Under the pieces are notes generated by a model, which saw only the letters and a list, made by a program, of their open reading frames with translations, did no database searches and had not been told where the DNA came from. A DNA stretch of 64,000 nucleotides from UBA7985 sp038141425 (lineage in GTDB: Bacteria; Pseudomonadota; Alphaproteobacteria; UBA7985): assembly GCA_038141425.1 (NCBI GenBank), contig JAYQIC010000005.1, forward strand, positions 62,001 to 126,000, written 5' to 3'. The position numbers were made by a program, and so were the translations under genes. The stretch's first letter is position 1; each line of letters starts with the position of its first letter. Below, piece after piece: positions 40,136 to 48,986 of this stretch.

Positions 40136-41624
40136 CTAGCGGAAGCGGTCGACCACGGCTCCAGCCTGCGCGCGCAGCGTCGGGTCCAGCGGTGGCGGTC
40201 CGGTGGCTGCCAGCCGCGTCCGCAGGTCCGCGTCGAGCCGGACTTTGAGATCATCCTGCGGGATGTCGTTGTTGCTGAGTGGGAAATTGGCGCCGAGGTA
40301 GCGCGAATCCCAGACCTGCATCCGGCAGTTTTCGACCGTGTGCGGTTCGGCGAGGTACTGGCCGCGCGGGCCCAGCCGCTCGATCATGTCAGCGCCGATC
40401 TGCTCGGGCGAAACCTGCACGCCTTCCCACATTTTCTTCAGCAGCCCGGCGAGGTCGTCGCAGAGCAGCAGGGCGTGCTCGGAGAACGTTCAGCCCCTGA
40501 TCCAGCGAGCCGAGGTAGTCGCAGGTCGCCGGGCGGTTGTAGAACATCTGCATCATGTGCGAGGACAGCTCCCAGACCGCGTCCTGATTGAAGGTCGGGG
40601 CGACCGAGCAGCCCCCGGTCCCGGTCAGCGGTGGGATGCCCAGCCGGTGACGGACCTGGCACGCCGCCATGTCGGCCAGCGAATTCTGCGAGAAGCTGCC
40701 GATGGCGCCGGTCGCCGGTTCCATGAAGTTCACGTCCGAACAGCCGATGCAGAAGCTGCCTTCTTCAACCAGCTGCCCCAGCACCATGGCGGCGATGTCG
40801 GTCATCAGCGCGTGGGTCAGGCACCCGGCGAGCGTGATCGGCGAGGAGGCCCCGCCGATGGGCAGGGTGCCGACGCCGACCGGGATGCCAGCGCGGACGG
40901 CGGTGATGATCTGCTCGATGTGGATCGCGGCGAAGTTCACCGGCAGCGGGGTGATCAGGTGCAGGAAGTAGGGCCGGGCCCGCAGGGCGTCGCCACCCCC
41001 GCGCAGCAGGCTGGCCATCTCGATCGCAGCGTCCAGCGACACGGGGTATTCGCACAGGTATTCGATCGGCTTGGTGGTGTTCTCCATCAGGCACAGGAAT
41101 TCGTCGACCTCACCGTAGAGGTTGGACTCGGCGACGTTCTTGGCGCCGATGCAGACCGCGTCGATGTTGGGTAGGCCGTCGGCCAGCCGGGTGATGCGGG
41201 CGAGGTCATCGCGGTTCGAGGCGCGGGGCTCGCCACTGGTCTCGTCATAGACGCCGATGCAGGTCATCCCGGGCATGAAGCGGGTATGGGCGCAGTCGAT
41301 GGAGACCGGGTTCTCGCCGTCGCGGTCGTAGAGCTGGCACTGTTTGCCGACCGTTTCCAGCGCCCGCCGGCTGACGGCCTCGGGGATCAGCACGATGCCG
41401 TCTTCGCCGACGCTGCATCCCGCGGCCGCCAGCAGGCTGTCGGCCTCTGTCCCCGGCTCGAACACTACGCCCGAGCGGGCCAGCAGGGCGATCGACGTGT
41501 CGATGATCAGGTCGACGTCGGCCTCGCCCATCGGCTGGTACAGGCTGGTCGGGCCGAGGTGGCGGCCGGTGGTGGGGGCGGGGGCGTGGATCGCGGTGCT
41601 CGGCTGGCGGCGGGTGCGGCGCAT
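40136..41624 (-). CDS. Trimethylamine methyltransferase (MttB) family protein, non-pyrrolysine
   Basis: MttB-superfamily protein, about 495 residues once a frame break near 40490 is repaired. Family stretches include PGMTCIGVYDETSGEPRAS, LCLMENTTKPIEYLCEYP, PVGVGTLPIGGASSPITLAG and FCIGCSDVNFMEP. No in-frame TAG is read as pyrrolysine, so it belongs to the non-Pyl branch, members of which demethylate glycine betaine, carnitine or proline betaine by methyl transfer to a corrinoid protein. No corrinoid protein or its activator is in the window, so the acceptor must be encoded elsewhere or the enzyme works differently. Divergent from the amine dehydrogenase gene. Confidence 0.9.
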
Positions 41625-41783
41625 GGTGGGCGGGTCCTTTGATCGTTCGCTGTTCGCGTATCGGTCGCTTCCGGTCTGCCGTCAGGGTGGCCCCGGACAC
41701 GCACCAACCGGGGGGCGGCAGCGCCGGGCTGCGCATGGTTGGTCACAGCCTCCGGAGCCGCGACGGACAGTCCGAAAAATTGT

Positions 41784-41795
41784 TTGAGCGCTTAA
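41784..41795. promoter_or_regulatory. Operator-like palindrome between mttB-type and amine dehydrogenase genes
   Basis: TTGAGCGCTTAA is centred on the palindrome AGCGCT within an AT-rich patch of the 270-bp divergent gap. Similar cores (AGCGCT with flanking T/A) are typical of LacI-family operators. Both flanking genes start away from it. No LacI-type gene is adjacent. Confidence 0.35.
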
Positions 41796-41894
41796 TTAAT
41801 TTATGACATCACGAAGATGAGGTGTCCAGAGCGAGTGGGCAGTGCCAAAGGCCGGCAAGCTCCACGGATGAGGTGTGACAGACAGGGAACAACC

Positions 41895-44001
41895 ATGCGA
41901 GACCCGCGGCACGATATTCTGTTCGACCCCATCCGCATCGGACCCGTCACCGCCAAGAACCGCTTTTATCAGGTCCCCCATTGCACCGGCATGGGCTGGC
42001 GCCGGCCGCAGATGCTCGCCGCCATGCGCGGGGTCAAGGCCGAAGGCGGCTGGGGCGTGGTCAACACCGAATTCTGCTCGGTCCACCCGACCTCGGACAA
42101 CGAGGCCTTCGCCAACGCCACGCTCTGGAACGATGAAGATGTCCGCGCCAACCGGCTGATGACCGACGCGGTGCACGAGCACGGTGCCCTGGCCGGGGTC
42201 GAGCTGTGGCTCGGCGGCGGTATGGTCATGAACCTCGCGACGCGGCTGCCCTCCTACGGCCTGCGCAACCGGCCCCAGACCGACAGCGGGGTCTACAATC
42301 CGGGCCAGACCCGCAAGATTGATAAGCAGGATATCCGCGAGCTCCGCCGCTGGCACCGCGACGCGGCGCTGCGGGCGGTCGAGGCGGGCTTCGACATCGT
42401 CTACGTCTACGCCACCCACGGCTATCTGCTCTCCGAGTTCCTCGACGCCAGCGTGAACGACCGCAGCGATGAGTACGGCGGGTCGCTGGAGAACCGGGTG
42501 CGGATCGTCCGCGAGCTGATCGAGGACACGCGCGAGGCGGTCGGCGACCGTGCTGCCGGTGGCGACGCGGTTCAGCGTCGCGCTCGACGAGCCGGAGACC
42601 TACGACGCTTTCGGCCTGCTCGCTGATCTGCCTGATCTTTGGGACCTCACGGTGCCGGACTACGGCATCGAAATGGGCTCAAGCCGGTTCGTGAAGGAAG
42701 GCGATTTCGGTAACAGCATCGCCCATGCCAAGACCCTGACCGACCGGCCCGTGGTGGCGGTGGGGCGCTACACATCGCCAGACACCATGGCGCAGGCGCT
42801 GCGGACCGGGCAGCAGGACCTGATCGGTGCGGCGCGGCCTTCGATCGCCGACCCCTTCCTGCCGCGAAAGATCGACGAAGGCCGCACCGGCGACATCCGC
42901 GAGTGCATCGGCTGCAACATCTGTTACGCCCACGATTCACTCGGGGTGCCGATCCGCTGCACCCAGAACCCGACCATGGGGGAGGAGTGGCGGCTGGGCT
43001 GGCACCCGGAGCGCGTCCCGCCAATCGTGACGCGCGGTTCTGGCGCGAACCGGGTCGGCTCTTCGAGCGGCGGTGAGCCGGCGCGGGTGCTGGTTGTCGG
43101 CGCTGGGCCGGCGGGGCTGGAAGCCGCCCGGGTGCTGGGCGAGCGCGGCCATCGTGTCATGCTGGCCGAGGCCGAGCGCCAGCTGGGTGGCCGGGTCAGC
43201 CGGGAATCGCGCTTGCCGGGGCTCTCCGAATGGGCGCGGGTGCGCGACTGGCGTATCGGCCAGATCGAGCAGCTTGAGCGCGTCGAGGTCTTTCCCGAAA
43301 GCCGCCTGACCGCCGCCGACGTGGTCGAACTGGCGCCCTCGCACGTGATACTCGCCACGGGGTCGGTCTGGGCGGCGGACACCATCGGGCGGCATTCGGG
43401 CACCGGGCTGGAGCAGGTTGCGCCCGGGGCGACTATTGTCGGCGCTGAAGCGGTGCTGGACCAGCAGCCGATCGAGGCCGGTCACCTGCTGATCTACGAC
43501 GATGACCACTACTACATGGGCTCGGTGCTGGCGCTGGCGCTGCGCGAGCGCGGGCACGCGGTGACGCTGGTGACCCCGGCGGGTAAGCCCTGCGAATTCG
43601 GGGTTTTCACCGGCGAGGTCTACCAGTCGAACGCCCGTCTTTTCGAGGCGGGGGTTGAGGTGGTGACCAATACCATGATCGTTGCTGCCGGGCCGGGGTC
43701 TGTTACCACCGTGTGCAGCATGTCCGGGCGACGGGGCGAGATGGCCTGTGACGGGCTCGTGCCCGTGACCCGCCGGATCCCGACGCTGGACCTCTACGAT
43801 GAGCTGCACGCGCTGCAGCAGGCGGGTGAAGTGCCTGAGGACCTGCGGGCGGCCGATGCAGTGCGTCGGATCGGCGACGCCGAGGCGCCCAACACGATTG
43901 CGGCGGCGGTTTACGCGGGCTATCGCGCCGGGGTCGAATTGGGGCAGACTGTCGACCTGGCCGAACGCTTTGGACGCCGGGATATCCGCATCCCGGCCTG
44001 A
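41895..44001 (+). CDS. Amine dehydrogenase, TMADH/histamine dehydrogenase family (FMN, 4Fe-4S)
   Basis: Flavoprotein of the trimethylamine dehydrogenase/DgcA/histamine dehydrogenase group that oxidatively deaminates or demethylates amines and passes electrons to an ETF. N-terminal FMN barrel, then 4Fe-4S cluster CIGCNICYAH...C (C-x2-C-x2-C-x11-C), then a Rossmann-type domain VLVVGAGPAGLEAARVLG. Cys30 in NRFYQVPHCTGMG aligns with the cysteine that links FMN covalently in trimethylamine dehydrogenase. The substrate-site positions read Phe60, Trp (codon 42640) and Asp (codon 42934). A frame break near 42552 splits it; about 701 residues repaired. ATG at 41895 chosen by family fit (MRDPRHDILF). 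Confidence 0.92.
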
Positions 44002-44003
44002 GG

Positions 44004-44040
44004 CCTTCACCCTTCACTTCACCCTTCACCCTTCACCCCC
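44004..44040. repeat. Degenerate CCTTCAC tandem repeat
   Basis: Between the dehydrogenase stop and the Rieske gene, the unit CCTTCAC (or ACTTCAC) recurs five or six times in 37 bases, followed by TTAACCCTTAA. A simple-sequence tract about 60 bases before the Rieske start; it might alter expression by changing length. Confidence 0.6.
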
Positions 44041-44098
44041 TTAACCCTTAACTTCGACCCCTGCTTCTTCCCTTGAGGACAAAAGAGGAGCCGCCGCC

Positions 44099-45289
44099 AT
44101 GACTTCGCCCGCCGACCGGACCTCACCGCTGCTCGATCACTGTCCGCCGACGCTGCCGCCCGAAGCCTACTGGCACCCGGACTGGGCCGAACGCGAGCGC
44201 CGGGGGATCTGGGCGCGGCAGTGGGTTTACGTCGGGCGCCGGGATGGCTTTGCGCCCGGGACCATGCGTCGGGTCGAGATCGCCGGAGATAACCTGATCG
44301 TCGTGTGTGCGGCGGATGGCAGTCTGAGCGCCTTCCACAACACCTGCCGGCACCGGGGATCGGTGCTCTGTGTCGAGCACCAGCAGGCCTTCGACGGCCG
44401 GGTGATCCGCTGCCCCTACCACGCCTGGGCCTACGCGACAGACGGACGACTGGTGTCGACCGCCTTCGGCACGCCGACGCCGGATTTTGTCAAGGCGGAC
44501 CACGGTCTGTTTCCGGTGGCGCTTGAGGTCTGGAATGGCTTCGTCTTCCTGTGTCTGGCCGATTATCCACCGCGGTTCGAGCCGGATCTGGGCCGCGACG
44601 CCCTCGACAACTGGCCCATGGACGCGCTGGTCGTTGGTCACAGCTTCGAAAAGGAGCTTGCCTGCAACTGGAAGGTTTTCTGGGAGAACTACAACGAGTG
44701 CCTGCACTGCCCCGGCGTGCATCCCATGCTCAGTGACCGGATCCCGGTCTACCAGCGTGGGGTCATGACCCGGCAGGAGGCGGCAGACTGGAGCGCCGAC
44801 GAAGGACCCCGCCCGGTGCTGAAAGAGGGCACGAGCACCTGGACCATGAACGGCCAGCCTTGTGGCCCCGAGTTTCCTGATCTGAGCGACGAGGAGCGGC
44901 ACCTCGCCCACAACTTTGTCACGGCTTATCCGTCGATGTTCATCGTCGCGCACGTTGATTACGTCCGAACGGTACAGCTGGTCCCGCTGGAGCCGGAAAG
45001 GGTGCTGCTGCGGGCGCAGTGGCTGTTTCTGCCGGAGACCCTCGCGCAGCCGGGCTTTGATCTTGGTAACGTCACTGACTTTGCTACCACCGTGCTGCTG
45101 GAGGACGGGGCGGCCTGCGAGCTCAACCAGCAGGGGCTGCGCTCGTCACGCTACGACGGCGGCCGGTTGATGCCGCAGGAATTCGACGTCCATGGATTTC
45201 AGGCCTGGGTGCTGTCCCAGATCGAGGGTGTTGATCCGGGCGCGGGCGGCACTGGCAGGAATGGCCGTAGCGGCGGTTCGGCGGGCTGA
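44099..45289 (+). CDS. Rieske non-heme iron oxygenase, quaternary-ammonium type
   Basis: Oxygenase alpha subunit of 396 residues, complete. Rieske cluster C83-x-H85 (CRHRG) and C105-x2-H108 (CPYHAW). The mononuclear iron site is in NYNECLHCPGVHP with His203 and His208; the residue bridging to the Rieske centre is Glu200, as in carnitine oxygenase CntA and glycine betaine GbcA, where most Rieske enzymes have Asp. This supports demethylation or cleavage of a quaternary ammonium compound. Strong ribosome site GAGGAG before ATG. Lies 97 bases after the amine dehydrogenase. No reductase component is nearby. Confidence 0.92.
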   Translation: MTSPADRTSPLLDHCPPTLPPEAYWHPDWAERERRGIWARQWVYVGRRDGFAPGTMRRVEIAGDNLIVVCAADGSLSAFHNTCRHRGSVLCVEHQQAFDGRVIRCPYHAWAYATDGRLVSTAFGTPTPDFVKADHGLFPVALEVWNGFVFLCLADYPPRFEPDLGRDALDNWPMDALVVGHSFEKELACNWKVFWENYNECLHCPGVHPMLSDRIPVYQRGVMTRQEAADWSADEGPRPVLKEGTSTWTMNGQPCGPEFPDLSDEERHLAHNFVTAYPSMFIVAHVDYVRTVQLVPLEPERVLLRAQWLFLPETLAQPGFDLGNVTDFATTVLLEDGAACELNQQGLRSSRYDGGRLMPQEFDVHGFQAWVLSQIEGVDPGAGGTGRNGRSGGSAG

Positions 45290-45290
45290 G

Positions 45291-45339
45291 TGCGCGTGGG
45301 AGATTTGTAAGCCGCGAAGCGGCGTCAAATCGAGCGCGC
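45291..45339. repeat. 49-bp REP-like palindromic repeat, copy 1
   Basis: Contains GATTTG-TAA-GCCGC-GAA-GCGGC-GT-CAAATC, a strong two-part hairpin, flanked by GCGCGTGGGA and GAGCGCGC. An identical copy is at 45680-45728. Directly after the Rieske stop, so it may also act as a transcript end. Confidence 0.8.
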
Positions 45340-45411
45340 AATCGTAACCCTTACGCTCAACACGCCTGCGGCTTTGAGCGCGCTGGAGTTCTTCGGGCAA
45401 CTTTCAGTTTT

Positions 45412-45526
45412 CGCTCAAAGCGGCGGAGTTTATCCCGAGCCTGTCGAGGGGCCTTTGAGCGCGTTTTCCCCTTTGCGCTCAAAACGCGGAGTTTATCCTG
45501 AGCCTGTCGAAGGGCTGTGAGCGCGT
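45412..45526. repeat. Tandem pair of about 50-bp repeats between the REP copies
   Basis: Two imperfect units (about 45412-45463 and 45477-45526), each with GGAGTTTATC and GAGCCTGTCGA, begin near GCTCAAA and end near TGAGCGCG, so each is bounded by a short inverted repeat. A further CGCTCAA...TTGAGCG pair lies at 45353-45383 and a GACACTCAA...TTGAGTGTC pair near 45547-45578. The interval 45290-45860 contains no gene that I can support. Confidence 0.65.
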
Positions 45527-45679
45527 TGGCGTTCCTCGATGCAGCGACACTCAAAGCAGAGCGTGTTGAGTGTCAACGGAAAGAAGTTGCGCCGACCTTG
45601 TCTCGACCGCTCCGCGGTGTTCGCCAAGGCGTCGCGCAACGCGCCGGCTGCGCGGTCGGTCGGCTGGCGCCTCCGGAAT

Positions 45680-45728
45680 TGCGCGTGGGAGATTTGTAAG
45701 CCGCGAAGCGGCGTCAAATCGAGCGCGC
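45680..45728. repeat. 49-bp REP-like palindromic repeat, copy 2
   Basis: Exact copy of 45291-45339, in the same orientation, about 130 bp before the EamA gene. The hairpin part is 45691-45720. Confidence 0.8.
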
Positions 45729-45860
45729 CACTCATTATCAGCGCGAAGCTCTCTGTTTCAGACCCGGGCAACAGCCTGCCCGCGACACCCGCGTATGTCG
45801 TCGCCCGACGAGCCGACAGCAGAACAAAACCCTAGCGTGCCCCTCAGTGTTTCAGACAGG

Positions 45861-46785
45861 ATGCCCATGACCACCGCCCCGATCCATCCCGAAAGCGCCG
45901 CCCAGCATCGTCGCGGCCTGGTGTTTGTATTTGCCGCCGGGGTGCTCTGGTCGACCGTCGGGCTGGGCATTCGCCTGATCGAAGACGGGACCGTGTGGCA
46001 GATTCTGTTCTATCGCTCGATCAGCCTGACCCTTCTGCTTTACATCGTCATCCGCTGGCGCACGGGACAGGACCCCTTCGGCCTTGTCTGGCGGGCTGGA
46101 CTGGCGGGTGCGATTGCGGCGCTGTCGCTGGTCTTCGCCTACTCGGGCGCGATTTTCTCCATGCAGACCACCTCCGTCGCCAACGCCATGCTCCTGTTTG
46201 CCACCGCGCCGTTCATGGCCGCCGTTCTCGGCTGGATGGTCCTCCGCGAGCGCGTGCGCCGAGCGACATGGGTCGCCGTCTTCATCGCCATCGGCGGGAT
46301 CGCGGTCATGGTGTCCGACCAGACCGGGGCAGGCACCGTGCTGGGCAGCCTCGCCGCGCTGGGGTCTGCGCTGGGCTTCGCCTGCTTCACCGTCGCGCTG
46401 CGCGCCGGTAAGTCGGTGGAAATGCTCCCCGCCGTGTTCCTCTCCGGCCTGTTCGCGCTGCTGATGATGGGCAGCATCTGCCTGATCACCGGTGATGGCT
46501 TTCGCCCTGAGCCGCTTCGACGGCGGGATAGCGCTCGGCATGGGGGTCTTCCAAGTCGGGGCAGGACTGGTGCTGTTCACGCTGGGGTCGCGCAGCCTGC
46601 CTGCGGCTGAACTCGCGCTGCTGTCGCTGGCCGAAGTGGTTCTTGGTCCGGTCTGGGTCTGGTTGTTTCTGGGCGAAACCGTCGGTCTCAACACCCTGAT
46701 CGGCGGCGGCATCCTGCTTGCGGCCATCGCCGGCAATGCGCTCAGCGGTATCCGCCGCAAGCCGCCCCCGATCATTACACCCTAG
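45861..46785 (+). CDS. EamA/DMT-family transporter
   Basis: Ten-helix drug/metabolite exporter of the EamA family, about 308 residues after repair of a frame break near 46500. The first half has GVLWSTVGLGIRLIEDGTVWQI and the second MGVFQVGAGLVLFTLGSRSLPAAELALLSLAEVVLGPVWVWLFLGE, the duplicated EamA pattern. ATG at 45861 (MPMTTAPIHPESA). Follows the REP repeats; no partner gene. Substrate unknown; such carriers export amino acids or amines. Confidence 0.88.
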
Positions 46786-46857
46786 CGGGCGCCAATCCCC
46801 GCAAAGGGCTGCGACTGAGAAGACCCGACGCGCTGGCCGGATGCGAGGCAGCTGCCC

Positions 46858-47352
46858 CTAGCGGTGTCCCACGCAGGACGAGCACTGCCCCTGCGCCTCG
46901 ACCACCTCCTGCCTGATCGCAAAGCCCATCGACCGTGCCGCATCCGCCACCACAGGCGCAGCGGTGACCGCCGCAGCCGTCTCGGCGACCCGGTCACAGT
47001 CGGTACAGATCAGGAAGACCGGCCGTTCGCAGCCCACCGGATTGGCGCAGGCGACGTAGGCGTTGAGGCTGGCAATCTTGTGAGCAAAGCCATGGGCAGT
47101 GAGAAACTCCAGCGCCCGATAGGCAATCGGCGGCTGCGACGAATGCCCGAATTCGCGCAGGCGCTCGAGAATGGCGTAAGCCCCCAGCGGCCGGTGTTCC
47201 TCGAGCAGGATCTCCAGCACCCGGCGCCGGGTCGTCGTCAGCTTCAGCCCTTGGGCGGCGCAGGTCGCCTCCGTCGCTGCCATGACATCGGCGACGCAGT
47301 GCTGATGATCGTGCTGCTGAAAAATCTGGCTGGGTTCGACGGTTCGGCTCAA
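46858..47352 (-). CDS. zur: Zinc uptake regulator, Fur family (Zur-like)
   Basis: Fur-family repressor of 164 residues, complete. Winged-helix DNA-binding part LKLTTTRRRVLEILLEEHRPLGAYAILERLREFGHSSQPPIAYRALEFLTAHGFAH, then the metal domain with structural zinc cysteines CTDC and CSSC and an N-terminal HDHQHC cluster. The zinc-specific reading rests on the divergent His-rich ZrgA gene and the Zur box between them. Likely represses that operon, and possibly itself, when zinc is sufficient. Confidence 0.9.
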   Translation of the reverse strand: MSRTVEPSQIFQQHDHQHCVADVMAATEATCAAQGLKLTTTRRRVLEILLEEHRPLGAYAILERLREFGHSSQPPIAYRALEFLTAHGFAHKIASLNAYVACANPVGCERPVFLICTDCDRVAETAAAVTAAPVVADAARSMGFAIRQEVVEAQGQCSSCVGHR

Positions 47353-47442
47353 GGGCAGGGATCCACGGACAGCGCACCGAGAAAAGGGTCTCAGGCTGCA
47401 GAATTGACCTTGATATTCTGAGCCTATTCGCGCATGTATGCA

Positions 47443-47459
47443 ATGTTATAAAATAACAT
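47443..47459. promoter_or_regulatory. Zur box
   Basis: ATGTTATaaaATAACAT is a perfect 7+7 palindrome with a 3-base centre, close to the bacterial Zur consensus (TGTTATNNNATAACA). It lies between the zur start (47352) and the zrgA start (47521), 62 bp before zrgA. Confidence 0.9.
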
Positions 47460-47520
47460 AACACGTCTTTTTAATCACATCCCGACCTTAGACCCGCACC
47501 AGAGAACAGAGCCCGATAAA

Positions 47521-48183
47521 ATGCTGAAAGCCACCACCCTTGCGACCCTCAGCCTGCTGACAGCCGGTCTGCCTGTCATGGCCGCCAGAGCCCAGGACGC
47601 TCACGTACACGGCGAGGCGATCCTGCAGCTGGTTATTGATGACAGCGGCGCGTTCGCCACCTTCAAATCGCCCGCAGCGGACATCGTCGGCTTCGAGCGC
47701 CAGCCGGAAACCGACGCTGAAAAGCAGGCTGTTGCCGACGCGCTCGCACACCTGTCCGATTTCACGGCGATGTTCACCCTTCCCGAGGCGGCGGGCTGTA
47801 CCATCGATGACGCCCACGCCGATTTCGAGGTCGAAGCCGCTGGTGACGATCACGAAGACCATGATCACCACGAAGAGGGTGAAGAGCACCACGAAGAGGG
47901 CGAAGAGCACCACGAAGAAGGCGAAGAGCACCACGAAGAGGGCGAAGAGCACCACGAAGAAGGTGAAGAGCACCACGAAGACGAGATGCAGGCCGAAGCC
48001 GGTCACGCCGAGTTCCACGCTGAATTCGAAATGACCTGCGCGGATACCAGCAGCCTCACCAGCCTTCAAACCAGCGTGTTCGACTTGTTTCCGAGCCTCG
48101 AAGGCTTAGAAGTAGAGGCTGTAACGCCTGCCGGTCAGTCCGGCGCTGAACTGACCCCGCAGAGCACGGTCATGTCGCTCTGA
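47521..48183 (+). CDS. zrgA: ZrgA-type His-rich zinc-binding protein (DUF2796)
   Basis: Exported protein of 220 residues with a signal peptide (MLKATTLATLSLLTAGLPVMAARA). Starts DAHVHGEAILQLVIDDSGAF, the DUF2796/ZrgA signature; then at residues 116-150 a His/Glu-rich tract of five HHEEGEE units and a final HHEDE, suited to capturing Zn2+. The C-terminal domain has FEMTCADTSSLTSLQTSVFDLFPSLEGLEVE. By analogy to the Vibrio cholerae ZrgABCDE zinc uptake system it captures zinc in the periplasm. First gene of a + strand operon (zrgA, DUF1007, ATPase, permease, DUF3299) behind a Zur box. No frame break. Confidence 0.92.
   Translation: MLKATTLATLSLLTAGLPVMAARAQDAHVHGEAILQLVIDDSGAFATFKSPAADIVGFERQPETDAEKQAVADALAHLSDFTAMFTLPEAAGCTIDDAHADFEVEAAGDDHEDHDHHEEGEEHHEEGEEHHEEGEEHHEEGEEHHEEGEEHHEDEMQAEAGHAEFHAEFEMTCADTSSLTSLQTSVFDLFPSLEGLEVEAVTPAGQSGAELTPQSTVMSL
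47866..47970. repeat. Five-copy 21-bp tandem repeat inside zrgA
   Basis: Five 21-bp units encoding HHEEGEE, differing only at third codon positions, followed by a partial sixth unit. Unit length is a multiple of three, so copy number can vary without breaking the frame. Confidence 0.9.
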
Positions 48184-48208
48184 TCTGAAACAATGGAAGG
48201 GAAGGGGC

Positions 48209-48982
48209 TTGAACATTTTGTTTCTGACGCTGCACCGGCCCGGGTCCCGGGCCTGCAGCGGTCGGCGATCCCGCCCTTCTCCGGCATTGTTTCCGCAACC
48301 AACGGCGCGCGTAAAGCGGCCGCCTCTGCTGCGCCTCCTCTGGCCGGCAGTGGTCACATCTCGCTGCCGCTGCCGCTGCCGGCTTCGGTTTCAGCGCGCA
48401 GGCGCATCCCCACGAGTGGATCGACCTGCGTGTGCGCCTGATTTTCGACGACGACCGACGACTCACCGCGGTGGAGCAATCGTGGATGTTTGACCCCTTC
48501 TTCAGCGCCTATGTTCTAGACGAGCTGACCGACCAGCGGCCCGACCGCGCGGCCATCGTGGCCAAGGCCGAGGCACTGGGCCCCGAGATGGTCGGCAACC
48601 TCGCGCAGCATGGATTCCTCAACGATTGGCATTTCGACGGGGAGCCGGTCACTGGGCTCAGCGGTTCCTTTGTCGGCACCCGGGTCACACGAGATCAGCT
48701 GGAGCTGACCTTCCGCCTCGACCTCGACCAGCCGCTGGAGCTGCGCGGGGGCCGGTTCGAATACAGCGTTTTCGACCCGACCTACTACATCGAGATTCTG
48801 CACGCCCGCCGGCATCTGCCGGAATTGCGCGGCGCACCTCGGGGTTGCCGCCGCGAGATCATCGAACCCGACCCGCCCGAAGACCTCACCGTTTTTGCCG
48901 CCAGCCTCGACCAGAATGCCGAGTCCGATGAGGGCTGGGCATCCACTTCGCCGAGCGCGCGGTGATCGAGTGCCGGGGTTAG
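48209..48982 (+). CDS. DUF1007 family exported protein
   Basis: The core begins HPHEWIDLRVRLIFDD, the hallmark of DUF1007 periplasmic proteins, and continues EQSWMFDPFFSAYVLDEL and FEYSVFDPTYYIEIL. A frame break near 48370 separates it from its signal peptide region (LLRLLWPAVVTS then AAAAAAGFGFSAQA), and another near 48932 hides the C-terminus, which should read HFAERAVIECRG and end at 48982. The exact start is unclear: 48209 is a TTG, and no better in-frame start was found. DUF1007 genes usually accompany metal (Ni, Co or Zn) transporters; here the zinc context is supported by zrgA and zur. Confidence 0.85.
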
Positions 48983-48986
48983 CGCC

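Noticed and set aside
40136..41624. Pyrrolysine-containing MttB
   Set aside because: No in-frame TAG is present in the reading frame; the protein belongs to the non-Pyl branch.
45290..45860. Insertion sequence or CRISPR array
   Set aside because: No transposase gene, no target duplications, and the repeats are palindromes of unequal spacing without spacer-like units.
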